Shown in pieces: positions 17,925 to 28,073 of a DNA stretch of 64,000 nt; position 1 is the stretch's first letter, and every line of letters begins with the position of its first letter. The DNA lies in the NCBI GenBank assembly GCA_026713925.1, contig JAPONM010000061.1, positions 1-64,000 on the forward strand, given 5' to 3'. The position numbers and the translations under genes are program-made. The stretch comes from Gammaproteobacteria bacterium (GTDB lineage Bacteria; Pseudomonadota; Gammaproteobacteria; UBA4575). The notes under the pieces are model-generated. The model searched no databases. It saw only the letters and a list, made by a program, of their open reading frames with translations, and was not told the origin of the DNA.

Positions 17925-18998
17925 CTAAAGAAGGTGCATTCCCTGCCGTGTGCCTGTGGCTGATTTTCCGATACAGTTTGAGGCCTCCGAAAATGATTTG
18001 ACTGCCAGCTTTGCTGCCAGGGATGCCGCAGCGTAGATGCTGCAGGCATCTGCAAGGCCCTGTCCAGCAATATCCAGAGCTGTACCATGGTCTACTGACG
18101 TGCGTATGACTGGCAGGCCCAGCGTTACATTGACGACATTCCCGAAATCGCTGTACTTGATCACTGGCAAACCTTGGTCATGATACATCACGAGTACTGC
18201 ATCCCTGGTGTGAAGTTTTTTTTGGATAAATGCAGTATCGGCTGATATCGGTCCTTCCAGATTCATACCCTGTTTGCGCAGTTTTTCAAGTGACGGCGTG
18301 ATGATTTCCTTTTCCTCTGATCCCAGGTACCCATCTTCTCCTGCGTGTGGATTCAAACCGCATACACTTATACAGGGCTCTTCTATGCCGAAGCGATGAT
18401 GCAGGTCTTTGTGCAAAATCTGCATCACATTTTCAATCCGTTGTGCTGTAATCTGGGTGGGGATCTTTGCAACTGCAACATGCGTGGTAGCAAATGCTAC
18501 TCGTAGAATGCGGGCAGGGTCCTTGTTACCCATCTCATTGCTGAGCAGCATGACCGGGTCCCCGCCGGTTTGTTCAGAGATGTATTCCGTATGTCCAGAA
18601 AAGGGAATTCCTGCATCATTGATGATACTTTTTTGGACCGGGCCAGTTGTGAGTGCTTGGCAGATACCGCTCTGTACCAGCTCAATTGCAGCATTCAGGG
18701 TTTCGATAACGTAGCAAGAGTGTCTGGCTTCCGGTTTTCCTGCTACGACCTGATTGAGGGTCGGGATATCAATTACCCTGAGTTGCCCGGGCGTATGTGA
18801 GACAGGTGAATCGCATGGATTGAATCTGGTAATCGTAACTTCAAGTTGCAATTGCTGTGCGAGCTTGGCAAGCAATTGTTTGCTGGCAATGGCTACAATC
18901 TCGAATGGAAGGGTCTGCTGCGCAAGCTTGAGTACTAGCTCAGGGCCAATTCCAGCAGGTTCGCCAGGCGTGATAGCGATTCGGATAGGTGGTTGCAT
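17925..18998 (-). CDS. pdxA: 4-hydroxythreonine-4-phosphate dehydrogenase
   Basis: A 357-residue enzyme of pyridoxal phosphate synthesis (DXP-dependent route). It has the N-terminal TPGEPAGIGPEL motif, the metal-binding His in GHTEYIS, LNPHAGEDG and MYHDQGLPVIK, and the C-terminal RTSVDHGTALDIAGQG. It oxidises 4-phosphohydroxythreonine with NAD. The last roughly 15 residues (SATGTRQGMHLL) extend slightly past the typical end. It follows surA by 39 bp. Confidence 0.95.
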   Translation of the reverse strand: MQPPIRIAITPGEPAGIGPELVLKLAQQTLPFEIVAIASKQLLAKLAQQLQLEVTITRFNPCDSPVSHTPGQLRVIDIPTLNQVVAGKPEARHSCYVIETLNAAIELVQSGICQALTTGPVQKSIINDAGIPFSGHTEYISEQTGGDPVMLLSNEMGNKDPARILRVAFATTHVAVAKIPTQITAQRIENVMQILHKDLHHRFGIEEPCISVCGLNPHAGEDGYLGSEEKEIITPSLEKLRKQGMNLEGPISADTAFIQKKLHTRDAVLVMYHDQGLPVIKYSDFGNVVNVTLGLPVIRTSVDHGTALDIAGQGLADACSIYAAASLAAKLAVKSFSEASNCIGKSATGTRQGMHLL

Positions 18999-19037
18999 AG
19001 GGGCAGCGGGTCAATGCACAGGGTCTGAAAACCAAGC

Positions 19038-20321
19038 TTAGTTGGAGGAGTGCAGTCGATTTTCTACGTAGCTTTCATCGAGAAGCTGTCTTAACCACAA
19101 TTCGGTTTCTTCCTCTATTTTTCTTTGCCTGATTTGTTCAAGTGCTTTGGCACGCATGGCTTCCTGGGTATTATCGTGTCTTCGGATATCAAGCAATTGT
19201 ACGATGTGCCAGCCATATTGGGTGCGAAAGGGTTCGCTGATTTCCTTTACCTTCAGGCTGTCCACTACCTCTTTGAATTGTTGTACATAATTGCTTGATA
19301 CGCCCCAGCCTAGTTGGCCGCCGTTTACGGCACTGCCATGGTCTTCAGAATATTCTTTTGCCAGTTCACCAAAGTCTTCACCATCTTTTATTCTTGATTT
19401 GATGGTTTTCAGCTTTTTCTCTGCAGCCTCATCAGATAACAGTGCATTGGTTCGGACCAGAATATGACGCACAAGCACTTGGTTGACCATGGTGTCCTGA
19501 ATCTCTCGTTTGTCGATAAGGTTGAATATATGAAACCCTGCTGGACTTTGGGCAACTTTACTCACATCACCGGGAGACATCTGGTCGATTTGCTGTAAAA
19601 AAATCTGTGGTAACTGTGCCCTGTCACGCCAGCCTAGATCTCCACCTTGCAGGGCATCCTGGGCATCCGACGCTGCTATTGCCAACTGGGTGAAATTACT
19701 TCCTGAAATGGCACGTTCATATATCACGGATGTGCGGTCTGCAGCACTTTTGATTTGTTCCGGTTTTGGGCCCTCCGGCACTGCGACCAGTATATGCGCG
19801 ATGTGGTATTCATATTTTTTTTTTAGCAAGCCCTCATCCGCCCGGGTAATCAGTTCTTCAATTTCGCTTTCTGAAACCTGGATATTTTGGTCGATGACGC
19901 GTTGACGCAATTGTTCGAGCATCATCTCATTTCGCACCTGGTTTCTGAAAGCCACATAGTCCAGTCCCTGTTGAAGCAGGGCATTGCGAAACTGCTCGAG
20001 ATTCAAGTTATTGCGTTTGGCCAGGTTGCGCATGGCTTGGTCAAGACTCAGTACATCAATTTGTATTCCCCTGCGTTCAGCAAGCTGCAGTTGCAGGCGC
20101 TCTACGATTAAACGCTGAAGCACCTGCTCGACAAGTATGTCCTCGGGGGGCAAGGCACTTTGGTTTTGATTGAATTGTTGCAGCAGGACCTGTATGCGTT
20201 GCCTTAATTCGCTTTCCATGATGACGTCGTCTTCCACGACTGCCACAATGCGATCAAGCGCATTTGCACCGGTGCCGCTGAGAAGCAGTACGGCTCCGAG
20301 TATGTACAAAATTCGTTTCAT
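19038..20321 (-). CDS. surA: Periplasmic chaperone and peptidyl-prolyl isomerase SurA
   Basis: 427 residues with a signal peptide (ending SGTGANA), an N-terminal SurA chaperone domain (LDRIVAVVEDDVIMESELRQRI), and two parvulin domains. Their marks are YHIAHILVAVPEG with GGDLGWRDRAQLP, and VRHILVRTNALLSDEAA with GGQLGWGVSSNYV. SurA escorts beta-barrel proteins, including LptD, to the BAM complex. The adjacent lptD gene (36 bp upstream) is a main client. Confidence 0.95.
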   Translation of the reverse strand: MKRILYILGAVLLLSGTGANALDRIVAVVEDDVIMESELRQRIQVLLQQFNQNQSALPPEDILVEQVLQRLIVERLQLQLAERRGIQIDVLSLDQAMRNLAKRNNLNLEQFRNALLQQGLDYVAFRNQVRNEMMLEQLRQRVIDQNIQVSESEIEELITRADEGLLKKKYEYHIAHILVAVPEGPKPEQIKSAADRTSVIYERAISGSNFTQLAIAASDAQDALQGGDLGWRDRAQLPQIFLQQIDQMSPGDVSKVAQSPAGFHIFNLIDKREIQDTMVNQVLVRHILVRTNALLSDEAAEKKLKTIKSRIKDGEDFGELAKEYSEDHGSAVNGGQLGWGVSSNYVQQFKEVVDSLKVKEISEPFRTQYGWHIVQLLDIRRHDNTQEAMRAKALEQIRQRKIEEETELWLRQLLDESYVENRLHSSN

Positions 20322-20357
20322 CCTGAATTTATGGGCTTGCGAGCAAAAAACAGGTCG

Positions 20358-22637
20358 TCAGAAATAATTTTCGCTGTCTCTGTCATCATATCCTCGTACA
20401 CCGCGTTCGAGTAACTCGCCTAGGGGTGCGCCAATCTGCCCCAGACCTTTCAGGACCAGTTGCAATTCGATACTGTTATTATAATCCTCATCTGTGTTCT
20501 GACTATAGCGCCTTCCCGCCAGTCGAAGTTTCCAACAGCAGGTGTCGTACTCTAGCCCGGCAAGAAGTTCAAGGTTGCGTTTTTCAACCAAGTCATAATT
20601 CCAGCGCACTGCAGCTCGCCAGTTGTCATTTACTGGCAGCAACATGGAGAAATCAGATTGTTCAAGACTTTGCCTCAGGTTCGTTTCCGGGTCGACCGGC
20701 TCTAGGTCCCTATGCCGGTAGCGGTAGGCTATATTCAATATCAGGTTATTGTCACTGCGATACTGAAACCGCAAGGAGTTTCTTTCCGTATGATCATTGT
20801 GCGTGTCCAGCAGAGTGGAGGCAATGGCCTCCCAGCGGTCACTCAGGCCAATTTTCAACTCTGCCGCCACTTGGGAGGACTGTTCGCGTTCAACCGGGTT
20901 GCCCGGTAATCCAGTCTTCCGGTCCCTGAAGTAAAAAATGCGCCCCAGGCTGGCTTGCATTTTCTCCTTCCCGTCTTCAAGGTCTAGAATACGTGAGGTC
21001 AGTCCAACACTCAGATGATCGGCTTCCTCAATACGGTCATGTCCGCTGAAACGACTGTTACGGAAAAGCTGCTCAAATTCAAATTCGTATTCAGCAGTAT
21101 CGAAGACAGGGATATCGGTCTGGTCGCGAAACGAGGTATGCAGGTAATACATTCGCGGTTCAAGAGTCTGGATGCCTCCAAGTTGCTTCAACCTTCTTTC
21201 AAATATCAGCCCTGCATCCAGGTAAATGCTGGGAAGGCTTCTGGTGGGCTCGTCATCCAGATCGTCTTTACGGCGCAAGTCATACCGGGTGTGGGACAGG
21301 TGTACGCCAGGCCGGACAAAATAAGCCAAATCTTCAAAGGGATGTTCGATTTTTATTCCCAGGTGCAGGCGCTCTCCGTCGGTTTTGTCATCATGCTGGA
21401 AGCGTACCCACTCACTTTCAGAACTTATATTTATTCCACCCGCAACAGCAGGGTAGTTTCCGTTCAGTTTCAACTGCGGAAGGCGTTTGAATGGCTTGTC
21501 TTTGTTCGGCAAACTCTGGTCAACCGACTGGAAACTCTGCACATGCCCAGTAAACTCCCAATGCTGACTCCGGTAGGCCAAACGGCCGTATTGCTCTATA
21601 AACTGGGTGCTGCTGTATCCTAGGGCGTTGCCAAGATCCTCAAAATACCTTTCATCCGAAACCCTGTTGTATAGGATATCCAGTTCGGTTCTGGGAGTCA
21701 GGAAACCCTGGTGTTTTACCAAGGTCAGGTAACGCTCATCTTTGAACTCGTCATCGTCCAGATACTCGATCCCAACTTCACTCAGACCTTTGCGGCTCAA
21801 ATGGCGAAATCCTGATTTCAGCTGTAATCCACGGTCTGAAAGCAGACGGGATGCCAAAACCGCATCGCGGTTCGGAGCAATGTTCCAGTACCATGGTATT
21901 TCGAGTTCCACGCCAGAATCATTGGAGTTGCTGAATGTGGGTGTCAAAAACCCTGAGCGGCGGGTGTTATCAATCGGAAACCGTATCCAAGGGGTGTAAA
22001 AGACTGGCACCCCTTTAAACTTTACCAGAACGTCTTTTCCGGTCCCGTCCCCTGATGATTTATCCAGTTCAAGTTCACTTGCTGCAAGTTCCCATGAATT
22101 GTCTCCCTTTTCACAGGTGGTGTAGGTTGTATTTTCAAGTTCAACAAGGCCATCTGAAACGCGTTCAATGCTGTCAGCTTTGCCTCGTGCATGCAATGGC
22201 TTGTATCGGTAAGTGGTAGAACTCGATTTGAAGTACCCTGAATCGAGGTTCAGTTGCGCGTCCAAACTTTCTACGATCAGTTGATCATTTTCAATGCGCA
22301 CATCGCTGCTTGCTTGTATTTGCCTGCTTGCTTCATGGTAGCGCAGGAGATCTGCATTCACTGTATGCGATCCAAATTTCATTTTCACTTCACCTTGCAA
22401 GGTGACCACACCTGCCTCATCACGTTCGGCACGGTCTGCGCTCAGTTGTACTGGCGTACCGCGTTGGTGTGGTGGGGCAGTCTCGGTAATCTGAGTCGTT
22501 GGACAGGACGTATCCTGACCGTTCAGGGAAACCGCCTGGCCTTCATTTCTGGTATGGGGCAGTTCGCCAGCTGTGGCGGTAAGGCAAGCAAACCCCAAAA
22601 TATATGTGCCTAGCTTACTGAGGGGTTCTTTCGACAT
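20358..22637 (-). CDS. lptD: LPS-assembly outer-membrane protein LptD
   Basis: A 759-residue protein with an N-terminal signal region, a periplasmic OstA/jellyroll domain (about 60-200: LSADRAERDEAGVVTLQGEV), and a C-terminal beta-barrel ending in YF. The four cysteines that form the essential disulfides are visible as C45, C175 and the pair C700-C701 (YDTCCWKLRL). LptD with LptE inserts lipopolysaccharide into the outer leaflet. It heads the run lptD-surA-pdxA-ksgA-apaG-apaH. Confidence 0.95.
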   Translation of the reverse strand: MSKEPLSKLGTYILGFACLTATAGELPHTRNEGQAVSLNGQDTSCPTTQITETAPPHQRGTPVQLSADRAERDEAGVVTLQGEVKMKFGSHTVNADLLRYHEASRQIQASSDVRIENDQLIVESLDAQLNLDSGYFKSSSTTYRYKPLHARGKADSIERVSDGLVELENTTYTTCEKGDNSWELAASELELDKSSGDGTGKDVLVKFKGVPVFYTPWIRFPIDNTRRSGFLTPTFSNSNDSGVELEIPWYWNIAPNRDAVLASRLLSDRGLQLKSGFRHLSRKGLSEVGIEYLDDDEFKDERYLTLVKHQGFLTPRTELDILYNRVSDERYFEDLGNALGYSSTQFIEQYGRLAYRSQHWEFTGHVQSFQSVDQSLPNKDKPFKRLPQLKLNGNYPAVAGGINISSESEWVRFQHDDKTDGERLHLGIKIEHPFEDLAYFVRPGVHLSHTRYDLRRKDDLDDEPTRSLPSIYLDAGLIFERRLKQLGGIQTLEPRMYYLHTSFRDQTDIPVFDTAEYEFEFEQLFRNSRFSGHDRIEEADHLSVGLTSRILDLEDGKEKMQASLGRIFYFRDRKTGLPGNPVEREQSSQVAAELKIGLSDRWEAIASTLLDTHNDHTERNSLRFQYRSDNNLILNIAYRYRHRDLEPVDPETNLRQSLEQSDFSMLLPVNDNWRAAVRWNYDLVEKRNLELLAGLEYDTCCWKLRLAGRRYSQNTDEDYNNSIELQLVLKGLGQIGAPLGELLERGVRGYDDRDSENYF

Positions 22638-22773
22638 GAGTGATTTCAGTACATGTTAAACTTTGATAGCCGCATGGGCCGTGCAGTATTTTTCAGAGCA
22701 ATGCAGGGTGTTAGTATCACCTTGTTCATACCCCCTCTAGCAACTCAAGATTCACTGTACCATACAGACATGT

Positions 22774-24777
22774 TTACAACAGAGGCGCAATGACGAGGCT
22801 AACGATGGCCATGACATTGATGAGGATATTCATTGCCGGCCCTGAAGTGTCCTTGAGTGGATCGCCGACTGTATCCCCGACTACCACGGCTTTGTGAGTA
22901 TCTGACCCTTTTCCGCCAAAATTTCCTCTCTCGACAAATTTTTTTGCGTTGTCCCAGGCACCTCCTGCGGTGGTCATCGTCAATGCAAGCAGGACGCAGC
23001 CCAGTAGAGCACCTCCAAGCATGCCACCCAGTGTCTTGGCTCCAAACCCGAAGCCAACGATAACAGGTGCGATGACTGCCAGTAGACCTGGTGCAACCAT
23101 GCGTTTCAATGCGGCGGTGGTTGCGATATCTACACAGCGAACGGTATCCGGTTTGGCATTGCCCTCGAGCAATCCGGGAATTTCTTTGAACTGCCTTCGA
23201 ATTTCCTTGATCATGTCAAAGGCAGCATCACCGACAGCCGTAATGGTCAGTGAAGCTACAATGAAGGGAAACGCTCCGCCTATGAACAACCCGGCCAAAA
23301 CCGATGGGTCGCTCAAGTCCAGAACTATGGGTTCCTTGCCGTGACTTACCTCGGAGAGAAATGCAGTGATGATTGCCAAGGCGGCAAGGGTTGCTGCTCC
23401 GATTGCAAATCCTTTGCCAATTGCTGCCGTGGTATTTCCCACCTCATCCAGTTCATCTGTAATTTTGCGTACGTCATCTCCGAGTTCTGCCATCTCCGCA
23501 ATACCGCCGGCGTTGTCTGCCACAGGCCCGTAAGCATCTATGGCCATAGTGATGCCGACTGTAGCCAACATGCCAACTGCTGCAATGCCTACCCCGTATA
23601 AATCTGCAAATTGGTTTGCCAAAAAGATGATTGCAACCAAGCTCAAGATGGGTATTACCACGGACTGTGTTCCCACTGCCAGGCCGGCAATGATGACAGT
23701 TGCAGGGCCCGTTTCTCCATCTTTGGCAATTTTTCTTACCGGCTTGCCACCTGTGTAGTATTCAGTCACCAGGCCGATGATAATTCCGCCGATTGCACCA
23801 GCCAGAACGGAAGCCCAGACTCCTAGGCTAACTCCCAGTGCATCAATTACCAGATAGGCGGCAACAATAAATATCACTGCTGCTGAAAGGGTGCCTATCC
23901 GCAGAGCTGTAGCAGGGGACTTGCGTGCTGCGACTTTAACCAGAAGAATGCCAAGGATAGAACAGACTATACCGGTTGAAGCCAGACCCAGAGGCAAAAA
24001 CATCAGGGCCTGTCTTTCACCCAGTTGTTCAATGACAGCTGAAGACAAAGTTGCGGAAAGTGCGATGGTGGCAATAATTGAACCACAGTAGGACTCAAAA
24101 ATATCTGATCCCATGCCTGCTACATCGCCGACATTGTCTCCGACATTGTCGGCGATGACGCCCGGGTTGCGCGGATCATCCTCTGGTATACCAGCTTCGA
24201 TTTTGCCTACCAGATCTGCTCCTACATCTGCACTTTTGGTATAAATTCCTCCGCCTACCCGTGAAAATAGGGCCACACATGATGCACCCATGCCAAAACC
24301 GTGAATGACATTTGCCGTTGCTGGATCACGTCCGAAGGCCAGGTACAAGGCGCCAAGTCCCAACAAGCCCATTGCAGCAACGGTAAGCCCCATAATGGAA
24401 CCACCCATAAAGGCGACATTGAGTGCGGCATCCCTGCCTTTTTCATGTGCTGCCACTGTAGTTCGGACATTGGCGCGAGTGGCCGTATACATCCCGATAT
24501 AACCCGCTGCTGATGAACACAGCGCACCTACGACAAATGCGATAGCAGTATTCTGGCCCAAGTCTGAAATCCAGATGGCAACTGTGACCAGTGCTGCAAA
24601 CACAAACAGGATAGTATATTCACGACGCATGAAGGCCATTGCACCTGTATGAATGGCATCAGAAATTTCGACAATCTTGTCACTGCCTTGGGGATGGCGC
24701 AGTATTGACTGATAAATCAAAAACGCAATGATCAGGCCAATAACGCCCAGGGCAACGGGCAGATAATGAATGGTCAT
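22774..24777 (-). CDS. hppA: Membrane-bound ion-pumping pyrophosphatase, K+-dependent type
   Basis: 667 residues with about 16 membrane helices. Catalytic motifs are [19 protein letters not shown] (184-202) and [12 protein letters not shown] (210-221), plus a late [13 protein letters not shown]. In the diagnostic [10 protein letters not shown] (447-456), Ala451 and Gly454 occupy the positions that mark K+-dependent enzymes; K+-independent ones carry Lys and Thr there. Such enzymes pump H+ or Na+ from PPi hydrolysis, and the ion cannot be decided by eye. Monocistronic by position. The 283 bp between it and divergent mrdA holds only a CACGAC/GTCGTG hairpin (around 24900) and no gene. Confidence 0.94.
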   Translation of the reverse strand: MTIHYLPVALGVIGLIIAFLIYQSILRHPQGSDKIVEISDAIHTGAMAFMRREYTILFVFAALVTVAIWISDLGQNTAIAFVVGALCSSAAGYIGMYTATRANVRTTVAAHEKGRDAALNVAFMGGSIMGLTVAAMGLLGLGALYLAFGRDPATANVIHGFGMGASCVALFSRVGGGIYTKSADVGADLVGKIEAGIPEDDPRNPGVIADNVGDNVGDVAGMGSDIFESYCGSIIATIALSATLSSAVIEQLGERQALMFLPLGLASTGIVCSILGILLVKVAARKSPATALRIGTLSAAVIFIVAAYLVIDALGVSLGVWASVLAGAIGGIIIGLVTEYYTGGKPVRKIAKDGETGPATVIIAGLAVGTQSVVIPILSLVAIIFLANQFADLYGVGIAAVGMLATVGITMAIDAYGPVADNAGGIAEMAELGDDVRKITDELDEVGNTTAAIGKGFAIGAATLAALAIITAFLSEVSHGKEPIVLDLSDPSVLAGLFIGGAFPFIVASLTITAVGDAAFDMIKEIRRQFKEIPGLLEGNAKPDTVRCVDIATTAALKRMVAPGLLAVIAPVIVGFGFGAKTLGGMLGGALLGCVLLALTMTTAGGAWDNAKKFVERGNFGGKGSDTHKAVVVGDTVGDPLKDTSGPAMNILINVMAIVSLVIAPLL

Positions 24778-25060
24778 GAATAGTTCTCCGTGCTAGAGGT
24801 GGAAATTTATTACTTCTGGCTTAAAGAGTCGATCGCATCCTGCTGAATGAGTATAGACCGGCAGTAGGGCATTGTACTTGAATACAGGCCCACCAACACG
24901 ACGTGCAGTCGTGCAAAAGGGGTATGCTATAACACCATGGTCGCTAATGAAACACTGAAGCTGTCCTGACTGGATTTCGGTTGAGAGAGTGTATCCACTC
25001 AGCCGTGAGGGTATATATTTGGTATCATCGCTGTGTATGCACTAGATGATGTAGTCAAAA

Positions 25061-26935
25061 TTGGCCGCCCGCGATTTCCTAAAAAACCTCAAGCAAGAAA
25101 TACGCTATTTCAGGATACGGATGTATGTCGTTGCACTGCTCGTAGTGCTGAGTCTGCTGGTACTTGGCCTGCGTCTGTTTTTCATGCAGGTACAAAGTCA
25201 TGACTACTACAAGACCAGGTCGCAGGAAAATCGCATAAAACTTGTGCCTACGCCTCCCATGAGGGGGTTGGTCTATGATCGGAACCTGAATCTACTGGCA
25301 GTTAATAAACCTAGCTATCAAATCAGGGTTACACCTGTGCAGGTTGAGGATGTTGAACAGGCTATTTTGCATTTAAGTGAGCTTATTGAGCTTGATGAGC
25401 ATCATCTCAAAAAATTTCATGCGGATATGAAACGCAAACAGCCATTTGAATCTATCCCTCTGAAAACAAACCTGAACGAAAGTGAAGTGGCGCGATTCTC
25501 GGTAAACCGCCATCGTTTTCCTGGTGTAGAAATTACCGCACATACCAACCGCTACTATCCGATGGACGGGGTGAATGTCCATGCACTGGGCTACGTAGGA
25601 CGCATCGATTCCAGCGAAATTCAGAAACTGGACAAACGGAATTACAGTGGCACCAACTATATCGGAAAACTGGGTGTGGAAAAGTTCTACGAAGAGGTCC
25701 TTCATGGGGAAGTGGGCTATCAGCATGTTGAAATCAATGCACAAGGTCGTAAGCTGCGGGTATTGGAAAGCATTCCCCCTGTACCGGGCGAAGATATCGT
25801 ATTGACTCTGGATGCACGACTGCAGGAAGTAGCTTTGCAAGCCTTGGGTGAGCGCAGGGGGTCTGTTGTGGCCATAGAGCCGGCAACAGGGGAAATACTG
25901 GCCTTTGTGAGTGCACCGACGTATAACCCCAACCTGTTTGTTAATGGTATAGATAGCAAGCGGTATATGCAGTTACGCAGTGATCCGGATCAACCCTTGT
26001 TCAATCGTGCACTGGCGGGCCAGTATCCTCCTGGTTCAACCATCAAGCCGATGGTGGCGCTTGCAGGGCTGCATTATGGGGTGGTCCAAGCACAAGACAC
26101 GATCTGGGCAGGGCCTTATTTCCAGCTTCCTGGGCATCGACGCAAGTACCATGACTGGAAAAAAGAAGGCCATGGATGGGTCGACATGACCAAGGCAATT
26201 ACCCAGTCCAGCGACGTATATTTCTACACCTTGGCTCATAACCTGGGTATTGACCGGATGTCTGAGTTTCTTGAGCATTTTAATTTTGGTCACAAAACTG
26301 GGCTGGATACTTGGGGTGAGGCAAAGGGAATCCTGCCTTCGCAGGAATGGAAAAACAGGATGTACGGGCAGCCTTGGTACCCGGGTGAGACCGTCATCAC
26401 CGGTATCGGACAGGGGTACATGTCAGCTACTCCACTGCAGCTTGCTATCGCAACAAGTGTGTTGGCGACACGTGGACAACGCATTCAACCTAAGATTTTG
26501 CGTGCTGTGCGCACATCTGGCGCTGTTGAACAGCCTGCGCATTCAGCCGCCACGCGTTCTGTTGACGTGGCCGACAGGTTTTACTGGGAGCTAGTTATAA
26601 ATGCGATGGTGGATGTTGTGCACAAGCCCAATGGAACGGCATACCTTGTTGGGAAAGATGCTGGCTATCAGATTGCTGGGAAGACAGGAACCGCTCAGGT
26701 TTTCAGCTTAGATCAGGATGAGGAAACCAGAAGAGCACAAAAAGAGAACATTGATGAAAGGCTTCGTGATCATGGTCTGTTTATCGCATTTGCTCCCGTG
26801 AAGGACCCAAAGATAGCCATTTCAGTTATTGTGGAAAATGGTGGCAGTGGTAGCGGGGCTGCAGCACCAGTGGCAAAAGCTGTTATGGATTATTACCTGT
26901 TGGGGAAAGTGCCTGGCCAGCCGGATGCGTCCTGA
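25061..26935 (+). CDS. mrdA: Penicillin-binding protein 2 (elongasome transpeptidase)
   Basis: A 624-residue class B PBP with an N-terminal membrane anchor (VVALLVVLSLLVLGLRLFFM). The family motif QENRIKLVPTPPMRGLVYDRN follows. The transpeptidase domain has YPPGSTIKPMVAL (SxxK), SSD and KTGTAQVF (KTG). It crosslinks side-wall peptidoglycan with RodA. The start is TTG 25061 (MAARDFLKNL), which gives the usual cytoplasmic tail; the next Met is at the membrane helix. It heads mrdA-rodA-mltB-rlpA-dacA. Confidence 0.95.
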   Translation: MAARDFLKNLKQEIRYFRIRMYVVALLVVLSLLVLGLRLFFMQVQSHDYYKTRSQENRIKLVPTPPMRGLVYDRNLNLLAVNKPSYQIRVTPVQVEDVEQAILHLSELIELDEHHLKKFHADMKRKQPFESIPLKTNLNESEVARFSVNRHRFPGVEITAHTNRYYPMDGVNVHALGYVGRIDSSEIQKLDKRNYSGTNYIGKLGVEKFYEEVLHGEVGYQHVEINAQGRKLRVLESIPPVPGEDIVLTLDARLQEVALQALGERRGSVVAIEPATGEILAFVSAPTYNPNLFVNGIDSKRYMQLRSDPDQPLFNRALAGQYPPGSTIKPMVALAGLHYGVVQAQDTIWAGPYFQLPGHRRKYHDWKKEGHGWVDMTKAITQSSDVYFYTLAHNLGIDRMSEFLEHFNFGHKTGLDTWGEAKGILPSQEWKNRMYGQPWYPGETVITGIGQGYMSATPLQLAIATSVLATRGQRIQPKILRAVRTSGAVEQPAHSAATRSVDVADRFYWELVINAMVDVVHKPNGTAYLVGKDAGYQIAGKTGTAQVFSLDQDEETRRAQKENIDERLRDHGLFIAFAPVKDPKIAISVIVENGGSGSGAAAPVAKAVMDYYLLGKVPGQPDAS

Positions 26936-26965
26936 TAGAGATCCATCTACATTTGGAGTACAAGC

Positions 26966-28069
26966 ATGCTTGATTCGCCCATCAGCAAACGGGAGGGACA
27001 ACTGCTTAACATTGACCCTGTCCTGATGGGCGCACTGGTTGTGCTGTGTGGTATGGGGCTGGCGGTGCTATACAGTGCAGCCAATCATGAAATGGATGTC
27101 ATCATTCGTCAGTCTGCACATTTTGCAGTTGGCTTTGTGGTGTTGCTTTTTCTCGCACAGATTCCTAGCAAACAGCTATTCAAATGGTCTCCATGGTTAT
27201 ATCTGGCGGGTTTGGCTTTACTGATTACTGTGCTGATGATCGGATACACGGGCAAGGGTGCCCAGCGCTGGCTGGATTTGGGGATTCTTCGTTTTCAGCC
27301 ATCCGAGTTTATGAAGATATTTGTTCCCATGATGGCTGCTTGGTATCTCAGCAATAAACACGCACCTCTCCCCTTGCGGCATGTATTTGTAGCTGTACTG
27401 ATCGTTGGGGTTCCGACTTGGCTTATCTCTATCCAGCCCGACTTGGGTACCGCTTTGCTGGTGTTATGTGTTGGCATTTTCGTCATCTTTCTTGCAGGCA
27501 CAACCTGGCGTTCACTAGCAGTTTTCGGGAGTTTAATTTTGGTTGCACTACCGGTTTCCTGGTTCTATCTGCATGATTATCAACAACAACGGATTTTGAC
27601 CCTGTTGGATCCTGAACGAGACCCGCTTGGAACTGGCTACCATATCATTCAGTCCAAAATCGCAATCGGCTCTGGCGGAGTTTATGGGAAAGGATGGTTG
27701 AATGGAACTCAGTCTCAACTAGATTTCATACCTGAACGTTCAACTGATTTTATTTTTGCGGTGCTTGGCGAAGAATTCGGCTTTTTGGGAACCGTGTTAT
27801 TGCTGCTTACCTACGGGTTTATCGTGATGCGTGGTTTAAGTATTGCATATCGTGCAGAGGATACTTACTCTAGGGTGCTTGCCGGCAGCCTGAGTTTATC
27901 CTTTTTTGTGTACTTTGTAGTGAATATCGGTATGGTAAGTGGTTTGTTGCCCGTCGTGGGTGTCCCGTTGCCATTGATAAGTTACGGAGGGACTTCAGCC
28001 GTTACAATTCTGGCAGCATTTGGGATATTGATGTCGATTCATTCACACCGAAAACTGTTTGTACCTTAA
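26966..28069 (+). CDS. rodA: Rod-shape SEDS peptidoglycan glycosyltransferase RodA
   Basis: A 367-residue SEDS polytopic membrane protein with about ten helices. Motifs: RWLDLGILRFQPSEFMK, IQPDLGTALLV and LPLISYGGTSAV, all typical of RodA/FtsW. Immediately downstream of PBP2 it is RodA, not FtsW. GGAG lies about 8 bases before the ATG. Together with MrdA it polymerises and crosslinks lateral wall glycan under MreB control. Confidence 0.95.
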   Translation: MLDSPISKREGQLLNIDPVLMGALVVLCGMGLAVLYSAANHEMDVIIRQSAHFAVGFVVLLFLAQIPSKQLFKWSPWLYLAGLALLITVLMIGYTGKGAQRWLDLGILRFQPSEFMKIFVPMMAAWYLSNKHAPLPLRHVFVAVLIVGVPTWLISIQPDLGTALLVLCVGIFVIFLAGTTWRSLAVFGSLILVALPVSWFYLHDYQQQRILTLLDPERDPLGTGYHIIQSKIAIGSGGVYGKGWLNGTQSQLDFIPERSTDFIFAVLGEEFGFLGTVLLLLTYGFIVMRGLSIAYRAEDTYSRVLAGSLSLSFFVYFVVNIGMVSGLLPVVGVPLPLISYGGTSAVTILAAFGILMSIHSHRKLFVP

Positions 28070-28073
28070 ACGT

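Noticed and set aside
21015-21623. 202-codon plus-strand frame within lptD
   Set aside because: Antisense to LptD; no recognisable product.
24890-24925. CACGAC/GTCGTG hairpin considered as a terminator or riboswitch
   Set aside because: It is upstream of both divergent genes hppA and mrdA, has no T-run and no riboswitch-like core.
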